NCBI GenBank assembly: GCA_027576995.1
Contig: JANBQC010000017.1
Span: forward strand, 1 to 64,000
Source: Dimargaris cristalligena
Taxonomy: Eukaryota; Kickxellomycota; Dimargaritomycetes; Dimargaritales; Dimargaritaceae
DNA: 64,000 nucleotides
Reading direction: 5' to 3'
Shown here piece by piece: positions 25,039 through 36,954 of this stretch (position 1 is the first letter of the stretch; every line of letters begins with the position of its first letter). The translations under genes and the position numbers were made by a program. Under the pieces are notes generated by a model. It was not told the DNA's origin, made no database searches, and saw only the letters and a program-made list of their open reading frames with translations.

Positions 25039-26436
25039 ACTAGGGGGACTGGGAAGTCCGATCGTGGAATCTAAGCGAGCGGTTAGATTCGATTGGGGAA
25101 TTAATCCAGGGCGAAGGAATATGGAATAATATCAATATTAGAATAGCAAATATAAGATTAGGTGGGCGAGATAAAGGGCGGATTGCAGCTGTCTCGGAAT
25201 ATTGATATGCGGAAAATTCAGTTGGGAAATGACGGCAATATCCGAATAATCCAAACAAGAACCCGAAAGGTAAGAGGGATTTTAAACCAAAGAAAATAGT
25301 AAAAGAGGGAGGGAGGGGTGTGGGTCTATAGTACAAAAAAGTAGGTGGAAGCGAGGCTAAGGCGCAGCATATCCACGCTGGACATAGGGTTAGTGGCCAA
25401 GTTGAAACAACCACAATACACAGTCGCCAGTCAAGGAATAAAAGGATAGAAGCCAGCCGATGGAGTATCGTAGCCAAGTGGACTCAGGGAGAGAGAGGGG
25501 TGGTGAAGAAAAGGGGGGAGGGGACCGTAATGAATAATGTAAAAATAAAGCAAGGACGCGGTTGCTAAGGGCAAAATAAGTGGCACCGCGAATTACGGCT
25601 GGTGCAGAGGTAATACAGTGGACCAGGAGTGGCAGTTCAGCGGGCTTTTAAAAATGAAAATAGACCAGGGTGACGACTATACCAATAATGGTGAAAAAGG
25701 AGAGTAGTCACGGTAAAGCTAAATAGGGGCGCAATCCATAAAATTTCAAGGGTGTGGGTCGCCAACCGCCACAATTATAAAGGGTGGGGAATATAGGAAT
25801 AAGAGGAGGTGGTATATAGAGCTGCTATAACAGGGTATAATATAATGACAAAGCAGGGAGGGGGGTATCCATATTAAAGTGGAGGGAGTGGATATTAAAA
25901 TAGAATCGATGGATGGGGCAGGAGTAGGGAGGGAGGAGGAGGAGGGGAGATGGAGGTGGTAAATAGCCAGTCACGCCAGTGCCAGCCTCAGAGTAACAAA
26001 CCGCGCAAGCAAGGAGGTTTCAAGGAACAACCCGGTTCTAAATTACCAAGGTCAGAGAGAAGGGGGCGGCAAAGGAGGTCATCACAGCAGCACAGCCCAG
26101 TTCGGGGTCGGGAAATGGTGTAATTATATACATGGGTCCACACAGGGCTGGCATAAGCCACAGTAGATCCATGCGGAAGAAGCACAGCCGTACCAATGGA
26201 GTGAACGGAACCGCCGGTCCAAGGCAGCGGCATTCGGTACCAACTCCTCGCCATCAGTCGGACAGTGCACTCCTGACAGGCGAAGGGAGGGGAAGGAGAG
26301 CGCGCGCAGTGGACTGCCAGCCAGTTACATACTATCAGTCCAAATCGGCCGTCTAGTAATATAGTAGTAGTCGTCACCCTCCTCCTCCTCCTCCCGCCTG
26401 GACCACTTCTTCCCCTCTCCCTGCTTCCAATTGGCC
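25039..26436. other. Upstream region of the HMG-box gene
   Basis: No gene is supported. A minus frame of 145 codons directly upstream of the HMG start (25477-25040) is rich in Leu/Pro/Ser with no motif and is probably 5' leader. Purine-rich minisatellite-like runs (GGA repeats) occur at 25860-25960 and a CTC run at 26380-26396. Confidence 0.5.
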
Positions 26437-29400
26437 TTAGAAGAACCGAATCCCAAAGAAAATCAGACTGCTAAAAATAGGGTGACTAAGGTGCGTTTCG
26501 TATAGAATGGGAATAATAAAAAGACCTAATCCATGTAGTCTGTTGGTGTAAGTGTGGACTGATATGGCCGATCCTGTGTCCTGAGGGAATTGACCACCAC
26601 TATCACTGGCCCATATTCTGCAAATAAAAATAATAATTTCGGAAACTTAAATGTGGAAAAGGGAATAAATGGTGGAGAAAATGGCCCAGCCTACACGCGG
26701 GGGTATGGCAAAAAAAAGGGCGGTCAGCATCAATCAGGCTAGGTAACTTACACCAGCCTCATTCTCTTATGCACTGTCTATTGGTAACCTGCCGGTTTCG
26801 ATGCAGCCAGCCGGGTTCCAATTAAGATGCCATCAGTTAGATGCAGAAACAGTAGTAAATTTCACCTGGCGCAAGTTAGGACGGAGAGACGCAGCGGAGA
26901 CCTGTCGCCCCACCACCTCCTCCAACAGAATGCCAAATGGTACTACTTCCAACCTATTCTCGAAGGACAACTACGAAAAGGTTGGAGGCAATGACTGAAT
27001 CCACCAAAGAGAGAACGAGAGATAGCCGACCTACACCTTATAAAATCAACCAAACCCATAAACGGCCCCAAAATGGTCTGATTAGAATACCCATGCCCCA
27101 TGCCCTTAATAAAAAAGAAGATGAAATAGAATGTTATAGCAACATATTCCCCCTGAATCTACAGCACCGAATAGGATGTTTCATGTCATGACAAGTAGTA
27201 CAACGACCATTGCGAAACGGGGCGTAGAGACAGCCACAGACTAGGGGACCAATATGGTAATATCGACGAATCGATTCGGAGGGTGAGCTACCAAAGGAGT
27301 AGGGGCGAGATATCATCCCCTCCCCTGAACTACAAACAACCTCCACTAGTCCCACCCAAAGAAAATAAAAGAAAAAATAAAGAATTGCCTTGCTGTAATC
27401 AGCGCCCACTCCCCCCTTAAACACACACACCCCTCGTTACCGTGGCTGCTCTAGCATGAACACCATTAGGGTGTATTTTTTGATATCAGCTCCCCCCCCC
27501 AGCCAATCCACTCCAGACCCATTTACCTAAACAATAGGTGTCGGGAGAGTCGGAGCGGTAAACCAAGTAAGGTGTATGATACATGGGGAACCATCCACAG
27601 CAATGGGGTTCACCAAGGCTTAATACATAAAAAAATGGGAAATAATACCAGTGAAAGTAATTTTTAAAAAAAACCCCCGGAAGTGGCTTTAGGTAGATAA
27701 TTGTAAATTGAACTTACCGACACTGGCAAACAAATATAACTCAAAATGGTCTCGAATAACCTAATGATCGTAGACGGGAGCTAATTTGGGAATGGAATGA
27801 TGATGGTGAAGCCACATCAATTACGACCCAAGACAGTGGACAATATAGTGGATGGGATACATTTTTGATAAATGTTTAGATAAATTGGAATGGTGAATAA
27901 ACCGGATGATACATACCCCCTCGGTGAATCGAGGGTGGCTACCAAAGCCGAATCCAGGTCATTAAGTCGTCGCGGGTCGCTACTTAATGGGTATAGTATA
28001 GCCCTGTAATGAATTGGATGATTTTCATTCAGGGCCAAATAATCCTTCATTAGGCAACGTTCAGGGAATGGCTGATCAGAAAAGCGTTCTACTGAGTGGC
28101 CAAACAGTTGCAGAAGTGCATTAAAGTGATCATTATGACATGTAAGGCCAGCACCGATTAGATCCCTTTCTAGAGATCATACGGCAATACCCAATGCTCT
28201 AGACAACGCAATCATTGACTATCACTTCCGAGTAGGAGGGTGGTGGAATTTGGCTGAATGCCCATCCATTCGGGAGCCAGTCAGCCAAGTGGCTGATGGA
28301 TAGTGATAGAGTAAGGGCCCGACTGATAGTGCCCGTAGAACGTACCTGGAGTGATTTGACTTTTAGTGAGCGAATGGCTAGGCCAGGAGGGTAGGGGCCA
28401 GAAGCAGGGGCGGCGTATTGAGGCGGGTTAGTGAGTGGGCTGTGTCGTCAGAATGCAGGCGGGTATGCAGTTAGACAAGGGCCAGTGCAGAGGGCAACTA
28501 AGTAACCAATAGGACCGGTGGGATTAGGGGTAGCGTTCGCAGCTGAGTCAACAATGATGGCTGAAGCCAGGGATGGATTGAATTGCGAACCAGGGGGGAT
28601 GATGGTGAAGATTATACGGGAACAGTGGTGAGGGAGAATAACAAGGCGGAGGGAGTTAGTATTAGACCAGTAGGGGAGAGGTGGGGAATTAACGAGGTTG
28701 GAGTGACCGCATTAGTAGAGGGAGGGGGGAGAAAAACAGAGTAGCCGTGGAACCCTTGGGAAGGGATAAGACGGTGCACGTTTAGGTGAATCATGAATGA
28801 GGGGAAATATGCCACAGACCATCCAGGCTAGTAGAACATAGCCTGTAAAAGGGGAGACTATAGTACTATCTCCTGAATAAGGGAGGTGATGGTATAAAAA
28901 GACATAGGTCCCCGCCGGATCAGTCCGACCAATGGAGTGCGCTAATGGATGAGAATATCAATATCCGCAATGAGGTTTAAGCTGACACGGTATTGCTGAA
29001 GAGGGGGGGGGGGTAATTCGTTGACCATTATATGCCAAGACCGCACAACCTAGGGTTATAAATGCCCACTAACCCCAAATTAACACTCTGTGCATGGAAG
29101 CCATATCCAGTGGATAGTCCCATAATGAGCGGCGGATTTGGAAGCCAGCCTGGGGACCCATCATGACACAGTTCCCGGATTAGGGAGAGGGATACGAAAG
29201 GAATCACTTACCACTAGCTATCTATCTATGAAGTGAACCGGGCAGTGACGCGGTTGGTGAGAATCGAAGGTAATGGATCCGGCGTTTTCGGGCAACCAAA
29301 AAATAGATGGAAGGACAAGGGTAAGGGGTCACTTGAAGTAAAAATCGAATAGGGATAATGATAATAAAATTGAAGAAACACGCACAGAATGATGATAGAG

Positions 29401-29760
29401 GGTGCTCAGTGGGCTACAAACACTTTACCGAGGTGAAATGAATGCAGAGGTCATTAAAATATGGTCAAAAGGGGCATACAAAAAGTCGAATGATCGGCCG
29501 GTGTAGGATGAATCGTAAATAAACACGGCGGAGGGGTTTAAAAGGAGTTGGATCGTGTGGACCAGAAGAGGTGTATTATCGTGAATGTGGTTAACAAAAT
29601 TGAAGGGAAGCCTGGTTCGAATAGAAAAGAGCAGAACGAGTTTGGAGGCAGTTCCCGGGCGACACTCCGGTTATATAGGAAAGGCAGTCGACGGGGACAG
29701 TATATGCAGCACTGAATCGTATCTAGAATAAAGTATGGGAGGGGAGCGATAATCAAGGCG
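26437..29760 (-). CDS. Intron-rich unknown gene, recovered as exon pieces
   Basis: The 3' end can be read as exons 26970-26866, 26777-26752 (26 nt) and 26617-26437, with consistent phases 0, 2 and stop. Upstream pieces that look coding on the minus strand include 27759-27714 (RDHFELYLFASV), about 27620-27530 (GWFPMYHTPYLVYRSD), about 27300-27150 (Cys-rich, CTTCHDMKHPIRCC), about 28172-27930 (NHPIHYRAILYPLSSDPRRL) and about 29670-29420 (TPLLVHTIQLLLNPSAVFIY). They end at good donors such as GTAAGT, GTATGT and GTAAAG. Not all junctions could be closed in phase, and one piece (28560-28202) contains an in-frame TGA. The outer limits are therefore approximate, and I do not recognise the protein. 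It may be one gene continuing to the exon at 31552, two genes, or a decaying copy. Confidence 0.42.
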
Positions 29761-30658
29761 TCATGAAAAGACAGGGGGGAATAATAGATTATAGTTAGGG
29801 TTAGTTCGCTGGAAAGGGCCGGAGGAGGAGTACGTATGGTGTAGTAGAGAGGTGGGGGTTAGAGGGGATCCAAACAAGGAGGCCTCTCTTCTACTGGGTG
29901 GTTGGTTTTACAGGGAGAACCAGTCCACCGGAATTCCCGGGAGATGGTTCCAAAGGGGCTTGGACCAGTTTCGGCCAATAGAATAGAGTTGTGAGAGCGA
30001 CCTTAGTGGGATAGGCAGCTAAAAAAGTTTAGCGGAGTTTTGGCCACTGGTCGGTGGTTGGCCCGTCCTAAAAAGATCAGACGAGGCTAGTCAACACAAC
30101 CAAGGGAGATCTGATCCGCTTAGGGCTCGCAATAGCCTCGACTGGCGCTTGGAGTAGAGCTAGCTATACTCCTAGTATTGCTGTTTTTTCAGGTTCGACC
30201 TTGAAAGTGGAATCAAGAAGGCGTGCGGGAGAAGTATGAGCAATATAGCAGGGGAATCCACCTGGCCGAGGCGTCGAGATCGGAGTGGCACACGGAACAA
30301 AAGATAGAGGGTGATAACGAAGGAAATATCATAAATGCAAAGATTACCGAATAGTACCAATCCACGAGAGCGACGAGGTTGGGACGGAGAGAGAAAGGGG
30401 GTGTCTGTGTGTGTATATGTTGTATATATGCGGGGATATGTGGGAGTGGGAGGCGGGTGTATGGGCGAGAGAAGTGTATGAGAGAGAAGGAAGAAAAGAG
30501 AAGGAAAGGAAAGTAGAGTAGGGAATATAGCATATAGAACCAGCGAACGTTTGGGTCGAACAAAACGGTCCAAAGTAGAAAGAGAGACACGAAGGGCGGG
30601 GGGAGTGCACCAAAGTAATATAGGCCCAGAATCCAGAGTGAAGGACGAGGAGAGAGAC

Positions 30659-30733
30659 TGTATGCGCGGGTCTCTCTTTAGGCTGTATGCGCGGATCTCT
30701 CCTTAGGCTGTATGCGCTGGTCTCTATTTAGGC
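30659..30733. repeat. 25-bp minisatellite, three copies
   Basis: Three head-to-tail units of 25 bp, each starting TGTATGCGC and ending TTAGGC, differ by a few substitutions in the middle. The array sits in purine-rich DNA between exon-like pieces. It is read directly from the sequence; no function is implied. Confidence 0.85.
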
Positions 30734-31395
30734 TGCCCGGGAAAGAACCGGAAGGGAGATGTCTCGTTTCGACCCACACAATCCAAAAAAAACCCCCGGC
30801 CCACCGCCTCCCTCGTTGGGAACATCTCCCCCTAACTAAATTCAAAGTCCTGCGCCAATAGCAGCCCCTCCGGACCACCCGGCCCTTTTCCCTATTAAAT
30901 AAAACAACATGGCTTCAAGGTTCTCTCCTACACAGACACACACCCATAGAGGCGAGTGTCCAAGGTGCGGTCCGTCGTGGGTGGGGATATGGCCGCCGTT
31001 TGTACTACCTCGCCTCCGCGCCCGTCCGCCCATACCAACCACCCCATTCTCGCCTCCGTTGGTCTAACAATGAAAAAAAAAAACGAACGATGCATCGAGT
31101 GTGCGGTTTAGTCGCCGGTAGTCCCGGCAACCCCCCCCTTGACCATTCGAACATGCGGGGGGTATCATGTACGGAAACTCGAGGCGTTCTACCTGCGGAA
31201 TTTCGGGCAGGGGCGGGGTGGGTGTGAGTGCTCTGTACTTATTTACTTACTTATTCTCTTTCCCCTCCAGCTCGCTGCTAGATCATTCTAAGTGGGGTTT
31301 GCCCCAAACGGCCCGTGATTCGATAGGACCGCTTTTGATGCATTATCGTCGATCTTGGCCCATTATAGCGGCTGACCGGGCCCCGTGGTACTTAC

Positions 31396-31552
31396 CCCGT
31401 CGTCCAGCAGTTATCGTCATCAAGCAAAAGGCTCTCGACTCAGATAAAGCCCAATCATCGTGGTTGCTGAAGATGGGTTGCCATAGTCGCGAATTAACTC
31501 CCATCGCCCCATGAATGGCAACCATTGTACCGGCCTCGGCTTCGGTTTCCAT
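31396..31552 (-). CDS. Probable first exon of an unknown minus-strand gene
   Basis: An ATG at 31552 opens a frame of 52 codons plus one base, ending at a perfect GTAAGT donor. It includes VNSRLWQPIFSNHDDW, which has balanced composition and reads like ordinary protein. The donor strongly favours the minus strand over a competing plus frame of 116 codons at the same place. It may be the 5' end of the intron-rich gene whose 3' end is at 26437, but the joining exons between 30 and 31.3 kb could not be placed. Confidence 0.35.
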
Positions 31553-34178
31553 CCCAGCGGACCGGAGCTATACTTTCCTATCCACACGTTGTACGCCATG
31601 GATGCTTAAGCAATTAAGGTTTACCTGTCCCAAAAATAATATATAGAAAAAATATACACTCTCGGCTTCTTTTAGCCACTAGTAGTGTGCCAGGGCGCTA
31701 GAAGTCTAATCAGTTCGTTAGTGATCGGATTTCTTCCTCCGTATGCAGCACACCGAATGATGGAGATTGGTTATGTGTACGCGCGCCCTTTGGCATCGTT
31801 TGTCGCGTTGTCTATCTCAACACCAGGCTGGCCCAGTCTATACTCCTATCCACTGTTTACCGTCCAACCCTACTTGGGTAGGTCTGCCAATCAATTATTG
31901 CCAAATCAGGTTCTTTGACCAATCAAACCTACGTTTAGGTATGACACATCCTCCTCACACTACCCCCGACCGAAACAGCCGGTCGATATAATTAGGACCA
32001 GCCCAGAGAGAAAGAGAAGAGAGTCCAACCTGTGCCATTGGAAGCTCACGAAGCCATTCTTTTTTTGCCTGTTCTCTCTCCCCCTTCTGGCTCTTTGTAT
32101 CTCCTACTCGGGGTTTAGCGTAACCTAACCCCTCTAATACAATCCATGCATCCACCATTCAGCCCGAAATATCAACCGCTGGCAAAGCCAAAATGATGTT
32201 GCTGCTTCAGTAACGACCCCAGGCACGGTGGATATGGGGACCTCTACAGTGTATGTATCTGATGCCGCCCAATCCACATTCGCTCCCCTACATTGGTACT
32301 ATACGGTTGGTTACCCGGCCACTGGTCAGTATTTCATAATCGCCCTACCATGCCGTGCATTTAGATATTTGGCCTATTAATTCAGAAGAAGGAAATTAAC
32401 GAGCAAACCAAGTGGGAGAATAGCGAGATTGATTAGACCGACCGTGATTTGTGTAAATTTAGTCGGATCTACTGCAGATTCTGGTCGCCTATTTTCTCTT
32501 GTTCTTGTTTTTTTTTTCATCATCTCATCATCACCACCACCGTATCATCACAACCATCATTTCCAGCTCCTCCGCCGCCAATAGCCGTGGCCTTCACCAT
32601 CGCAAATGTACTAATGAAACTAGGACTTATTGGCGGAACGGATCCCGTGGACATCATCTGAATTAGCGGCAATCGAATGGCCAAGACAGAAAGGTGAAAA
32701 AAAAGAGGCGGTCCCAGCAGAGCTTCATATATCCCACCACATATTATACAGACAATACCAATTTCAACAATATCCGCCTATATTCTTCTTTTAAGCAAGG
32801 TCGCTGGGGAGACATTTCGTTCTCTTGTATAAACGGGTCCAAATAAGCCATGGACTAAGCCAACCCAAACCCAACAACGATGACACAATTGGGGGAAATG
32901 AAGGCCAGTACAAACCAATCGAACCGTCCGATTACTTGTTGAACGGCTGCCATGATTGGTCGTACCACTTCGTCGATGTAACACTTCCGAAGCAAAGCCG
33001 CGCTGCCAACCCCTCCCCTCCAAAATGATGTGGTCGGTTTGCCATCAATCCGCCGCGTATATCGGGAACACAACAGGCGGGCAGTTAGTTGAAGGTGCCT
33101 ATAAATGATATACCAATACCATTGGCCAGCAACGGACATGTTTTGAACCAGGTGGATCGTGGATTAGCGTTCGCAATCGCCCTTCTAGGTATTACCCCCC
33201 CCCCTGGTATTAGCAACTGTCTAGAAATAGCCGATATATATTTATATGTAAAAAAGACCCCACACGCACATTAAGAAACGCTCTCTTCGCTATACGGGAT
33301 ATTGATGGCCAATACCCCTCCTCCCAATCCCTTTCCCTGTATTATTATCTATCTGGTATATTCACCCATATTGCTTTCTAACGGGCGGCTTAGGGTGACT
33401 ATCGATCAAGCATGACTCACCTGCCCATTAAAGAAAGGAGGTTCCAGACACTTGCCGGCCGTGTGAACTCAATCATTCTGATTCAGCATTAGTGCCAAAA
33501 CAATACCCAGTGGAATGGTGCAATACCCGCAGGTCTAAATGGGCTGCTTAGGCATGCCAAATCTCCGGAGTCTCACCCTACTGGGAATAATAGTCAAACA
33601 AAGGTGTTTAGGAGGCGGTGAATATACCATAACTCCCATCATCACCATCCACCGCTTAGAAATTATCGCGCGGACCTCATTTATCCAAGGAATCCCGCCA
33701 CATGGGACAAGGTTAGGTGAATCTATAGGTATTTTGGTGCATCTTTAAGGTATTCTATTAGATTTTTTGAAAAAATAATAATAATAAGAAAGTAAAGGCC
33801 ATCCCCACTAAAAACCCACCCACTTTTCCCAGCACCTTATAGTCGCCTAAACAAGCCGCCAATGTCCTGGTTTGGCTGGACGACCCAGTGTATCCTGCCT
33901 AAATTGGCAAGTATTTGTTTATATTTTCACATCAAGGATTACCCACTGCTGTGAGTAGGGAAACATAGCGAGGGTATTGGATAGAAGGTGAAGGATTCTA
34001 TTGTTCACAATTGCACCATTTCCCAGCGCAGTTTCTTCTAATCCCCCCCTCCATCTCCTACTCCTCCTCCACAATTACACACTTCCCTTTTCTTTTGGTC
34101 AGCCTAGCGGGTCTTTTGGCGGTTAATGGGTCGTAATGTGTAACATTGTACACCTCTCCCTATATAATAATATATATC

Positions 34179-34197
34179 ACGCTAGTTTGACTAGCGT
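34179..34197. repeat. Short perfect inverted repeat
   Basis: 8-bp arms ACGCTAGT and ACTAGCGT flank a 3-base loop, directly after a TA-rich run. It is read directly; its role is unknown. Confidence 0.7.
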
Positions 34198-34780
34198 AAG
34201 GCCTCGATGAAAATAGACTACCCATGGTGCTATTTCAACATCCCACCACCGGCCCATTGTAGTGAAAAAAATAATGCTATGCAGGAGGGCATGGTATTAT
34301 ACATTACCACATGTATAAAGCAATACTATCTATACAAAAATAGAAAGTCACAAAAAGGGGGAGGGGCTATGCGACATTTTTCCAAGTCGCCTTTCAACAG
34401 TGGGTGCCCAGCCCGATATTACCACCCTTTATGCATCGGGGGCGTATTCCATCCCAACCCCCCGTCTCGTCGTATCTCCGACTATTTTAAATAAATATAT
34501 AGGTATAGTCATATCGAAGCCCATACAGAGGACTGCGTTTTGGGAATGTATAGCTTGGTATATGAAACCACCTACACTCGGTCGACCCGCTGCCTCGGAC
34601 CGTAACAGTTCGAGAATCGGAGTTAGATTTACCGATGGCGTGGTCTTTCCAACACTCAGTGGGTAACCATAGTCATGTGAGTTGCTTCATCGCCTGTCCC
34701 TCTTTCGGTGCCCTTTTGCCTCTGTACCCCAATCCTTTTTGATGGCGAGGGCACGTTCCTCTTTGGGTCCACAATGGCCG

Positions 34781-34836
34781 TGTGTGTGTATATATCTATG
34801 TGTGTGTATGTGCGGGTGTGTATATTGTATATGTGT
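34781..34836. repeat. GT/TA-rich microsatellite
   Basis: An imperfect run of GT and TA dinucleotides. A related pure GA-then-GT tract lies at about 35080-35114. These are simple repeats. Confidence 0.7.
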
Positions 34837-36954
34837 AGGGGTGAATGGGGAATTAGGGGGAGGGGGCGGCGGTATGGGGGTGTGTATAGGGAAGTTTCTG
34901 GAGAGCCTTGGCCAGAATTCTCGGGTTGGCTCAACAGTGGCTTGGGGTTTCACAATCACCGCCTGATTCTAATCATAATTCGCACCAAAACAGTGGCCGA
35001 GTTTCGCCAATTGTCCGGGCGCTCTACTGAACCACCACCATCTCAGGAACCAGTGCTAAAGCAGGGTTGGGTGTGTGCGAGAGAGAGAGAGAGAGTGTGT
35101 GTGTGTGTGTGTATATGGGAGGGTTAAAGGTTCCTGAATAGATTGGGCGTCCCTACTGGCCTCATTCCCGCCTTTTCTCCACACAAACACAGATCAGACT
35201 TAGCTAAGGGTATTGTAATTCGCTCTCCCTATAGTCCCAGTTGAGCTCCTACAGGGATTACTATTCTCGCCCCCCTTCTCCATAATGAGGGGTAGGAGTA
35301 GTGGGTTTTGCCCACCACACTGAAAATGACAGGCGGAAGTTCAGCCATCGTCGTCTATTTTAGCCTCTTTCCCGCCAAATGAGAGACCCCCTGGTGGAAT
35401 TCAATATAGAACAGCCAGGTTCTAATCCTCCAAATACGTGGCGGTCGTGGTTTTTTCTCTTACGACCCACTCTTTGGGGCGCCGACAGGTTATCAGTAAC
35501 TATTGTGAGGAAGGAAATCTACCACCCCCTCTGTGCATTAGTATAGTCCAATTACCGGTCCTCTCGCAGGTAATTAACTTGGTCCACGGTACCCACGGCG
35601 ACAGCTCTTACGGTTTTCCTCCCCTTCTCCCCCCTGCCTCTTTCTGGGCTTAAGTGTAGTCAACCTCGGCAACCTCAATAAGTAAAGGTACCCGCTTTTT
35701 TTCAAGTGCCTCCAAATCCCCCCCTCCTCCTTCTCCTCCTAATCCCCATCCTCTGGCCCAATTCAGCTACTTGAAACGATGATGTCGATAAGAGCAATCT
35801 TTACACCAGTACCACCACTTCAAATAGCCAACTGCAGGGTAAATCATCTACCCGAACATCCCTCTGGAATCCTACCCCATTTAGCATATTGATATTTCTT
35901 TACTTGCTCACTACTAATGTGGACGAGTATTACTTTTGGCTGCTGCACGTCGCATCAGGGGAATTGGCAGACTCGACAACAAAGGCAAGGTATGTCTAAC
36001 TATCTACCTGTCTGTTTCTATGTGTGCGCACATGTCTACATGCCCGGGTCGGTGTGTAATATTAGTCTTATCTTAGACTGGTCGTGCCATTGTCCGTTCA
36101 TTAATGGCCACCTGTGGCACTATTCTTTCCCTATCTTTCTCATTGATGGAGATCCCTTTTGCGATTCGTAAAACTATTCAATAATAATAAGAATAAAAAT
36201 CCCGGGTATTCGCGAGAAGTCCCCCCCTCCGTACTCTACCTCTCCCTCTTCCGAGTCCCCCGCCTTCAGCCCTACTTTTCTATATATTATTTTACATCTT
36301 TTTACCCGGTTCCACGGAAACCATTATGCATAACATAGCTGCACAAACTGACTATATTCACCGCCTCACCTCCGCATGCCTATTAATTTTGTATTTTCCC
36401 ACCATTTTTGGTATTTGACACTCCGACTATGTCCGTAACATGTAGAGTCCGCCGAACAACACTGTACGACGGTGGCGATTATTCAATAGATTCATACATT
36501 CAACCGCCTTCCAGGATTCTAAAAGTAGTCTCGTCCACCTTCACAACCCGCATCATTGCAAGATGTGAGGCGGAATGGGAAGGGTGAGGGAGGGGCTCGG
36601 TGCACATATCAGTTTCCGCAGATGCATCGGTAATCTCTGTTTATATATATATATATATTACTTTTCTTGTTTTATTTCTGTCACCGTTTCATTCACGGTT
36701 GGAACCCTACAACTTCAAGATGACGTAGTAACATAGGAAATTCGTCTATTAGTATGCTACAATCCAGTTTATATCAATGTATATATATAATAAAAAACAG
36801 AAATACATGGACCAATGATATACGTGAAACACATCACACAGCTTTCGATGTAAGTGTAAACGAAAAATGGCTTGATAACACATGTGGAAGCAATGTCAAT
36901 AGAATATGCTAATTGGCGGTTGCCCGATCCCCTGTTGTTGATGATGTTTTTTTT

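Larger units (their letters stand above)
32158..36000 (+). other. Scattered plus-strand coding-like pieces
   Basis: Several pieces have acceptor- and donor-like borders and read like protein on the plus strand. They are 32171-32324 (FAPLHWYYTVGYPATG before GTCAGT), 33025-33213 (SAAYIGNTTGGQL and CFEPGGSWISVRNR), 34529-34664 (GRPAASDRNSSRIGVRF), 35440-35489 (GFFSYDPLFGAPT) and about 35905-35988 (DEYYFWLLHVASGEL). No chain of exons could be assembled and no family was recognised. The 33-kb piece is interrupted by TGA at 33106. This may be a gene with many short exons or a degenerate gene; it is given only as a lead. Confidence 0.3.

Noticed and set aside
30172..30613. Three overlapping minus frames of 89-133 codons.
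   Set aside because: They are all open because the DNA is a purine-rich tract lacking stop triplets; mutually exclusive readings with Ser/Leu/Pro-rich composition.
31167..31514. Plus-strand frame of 116 codons.
   Set aside because: The same DNA has a minus-strand frame with an ATG and a perfect GTAAGT donor, which fits better.
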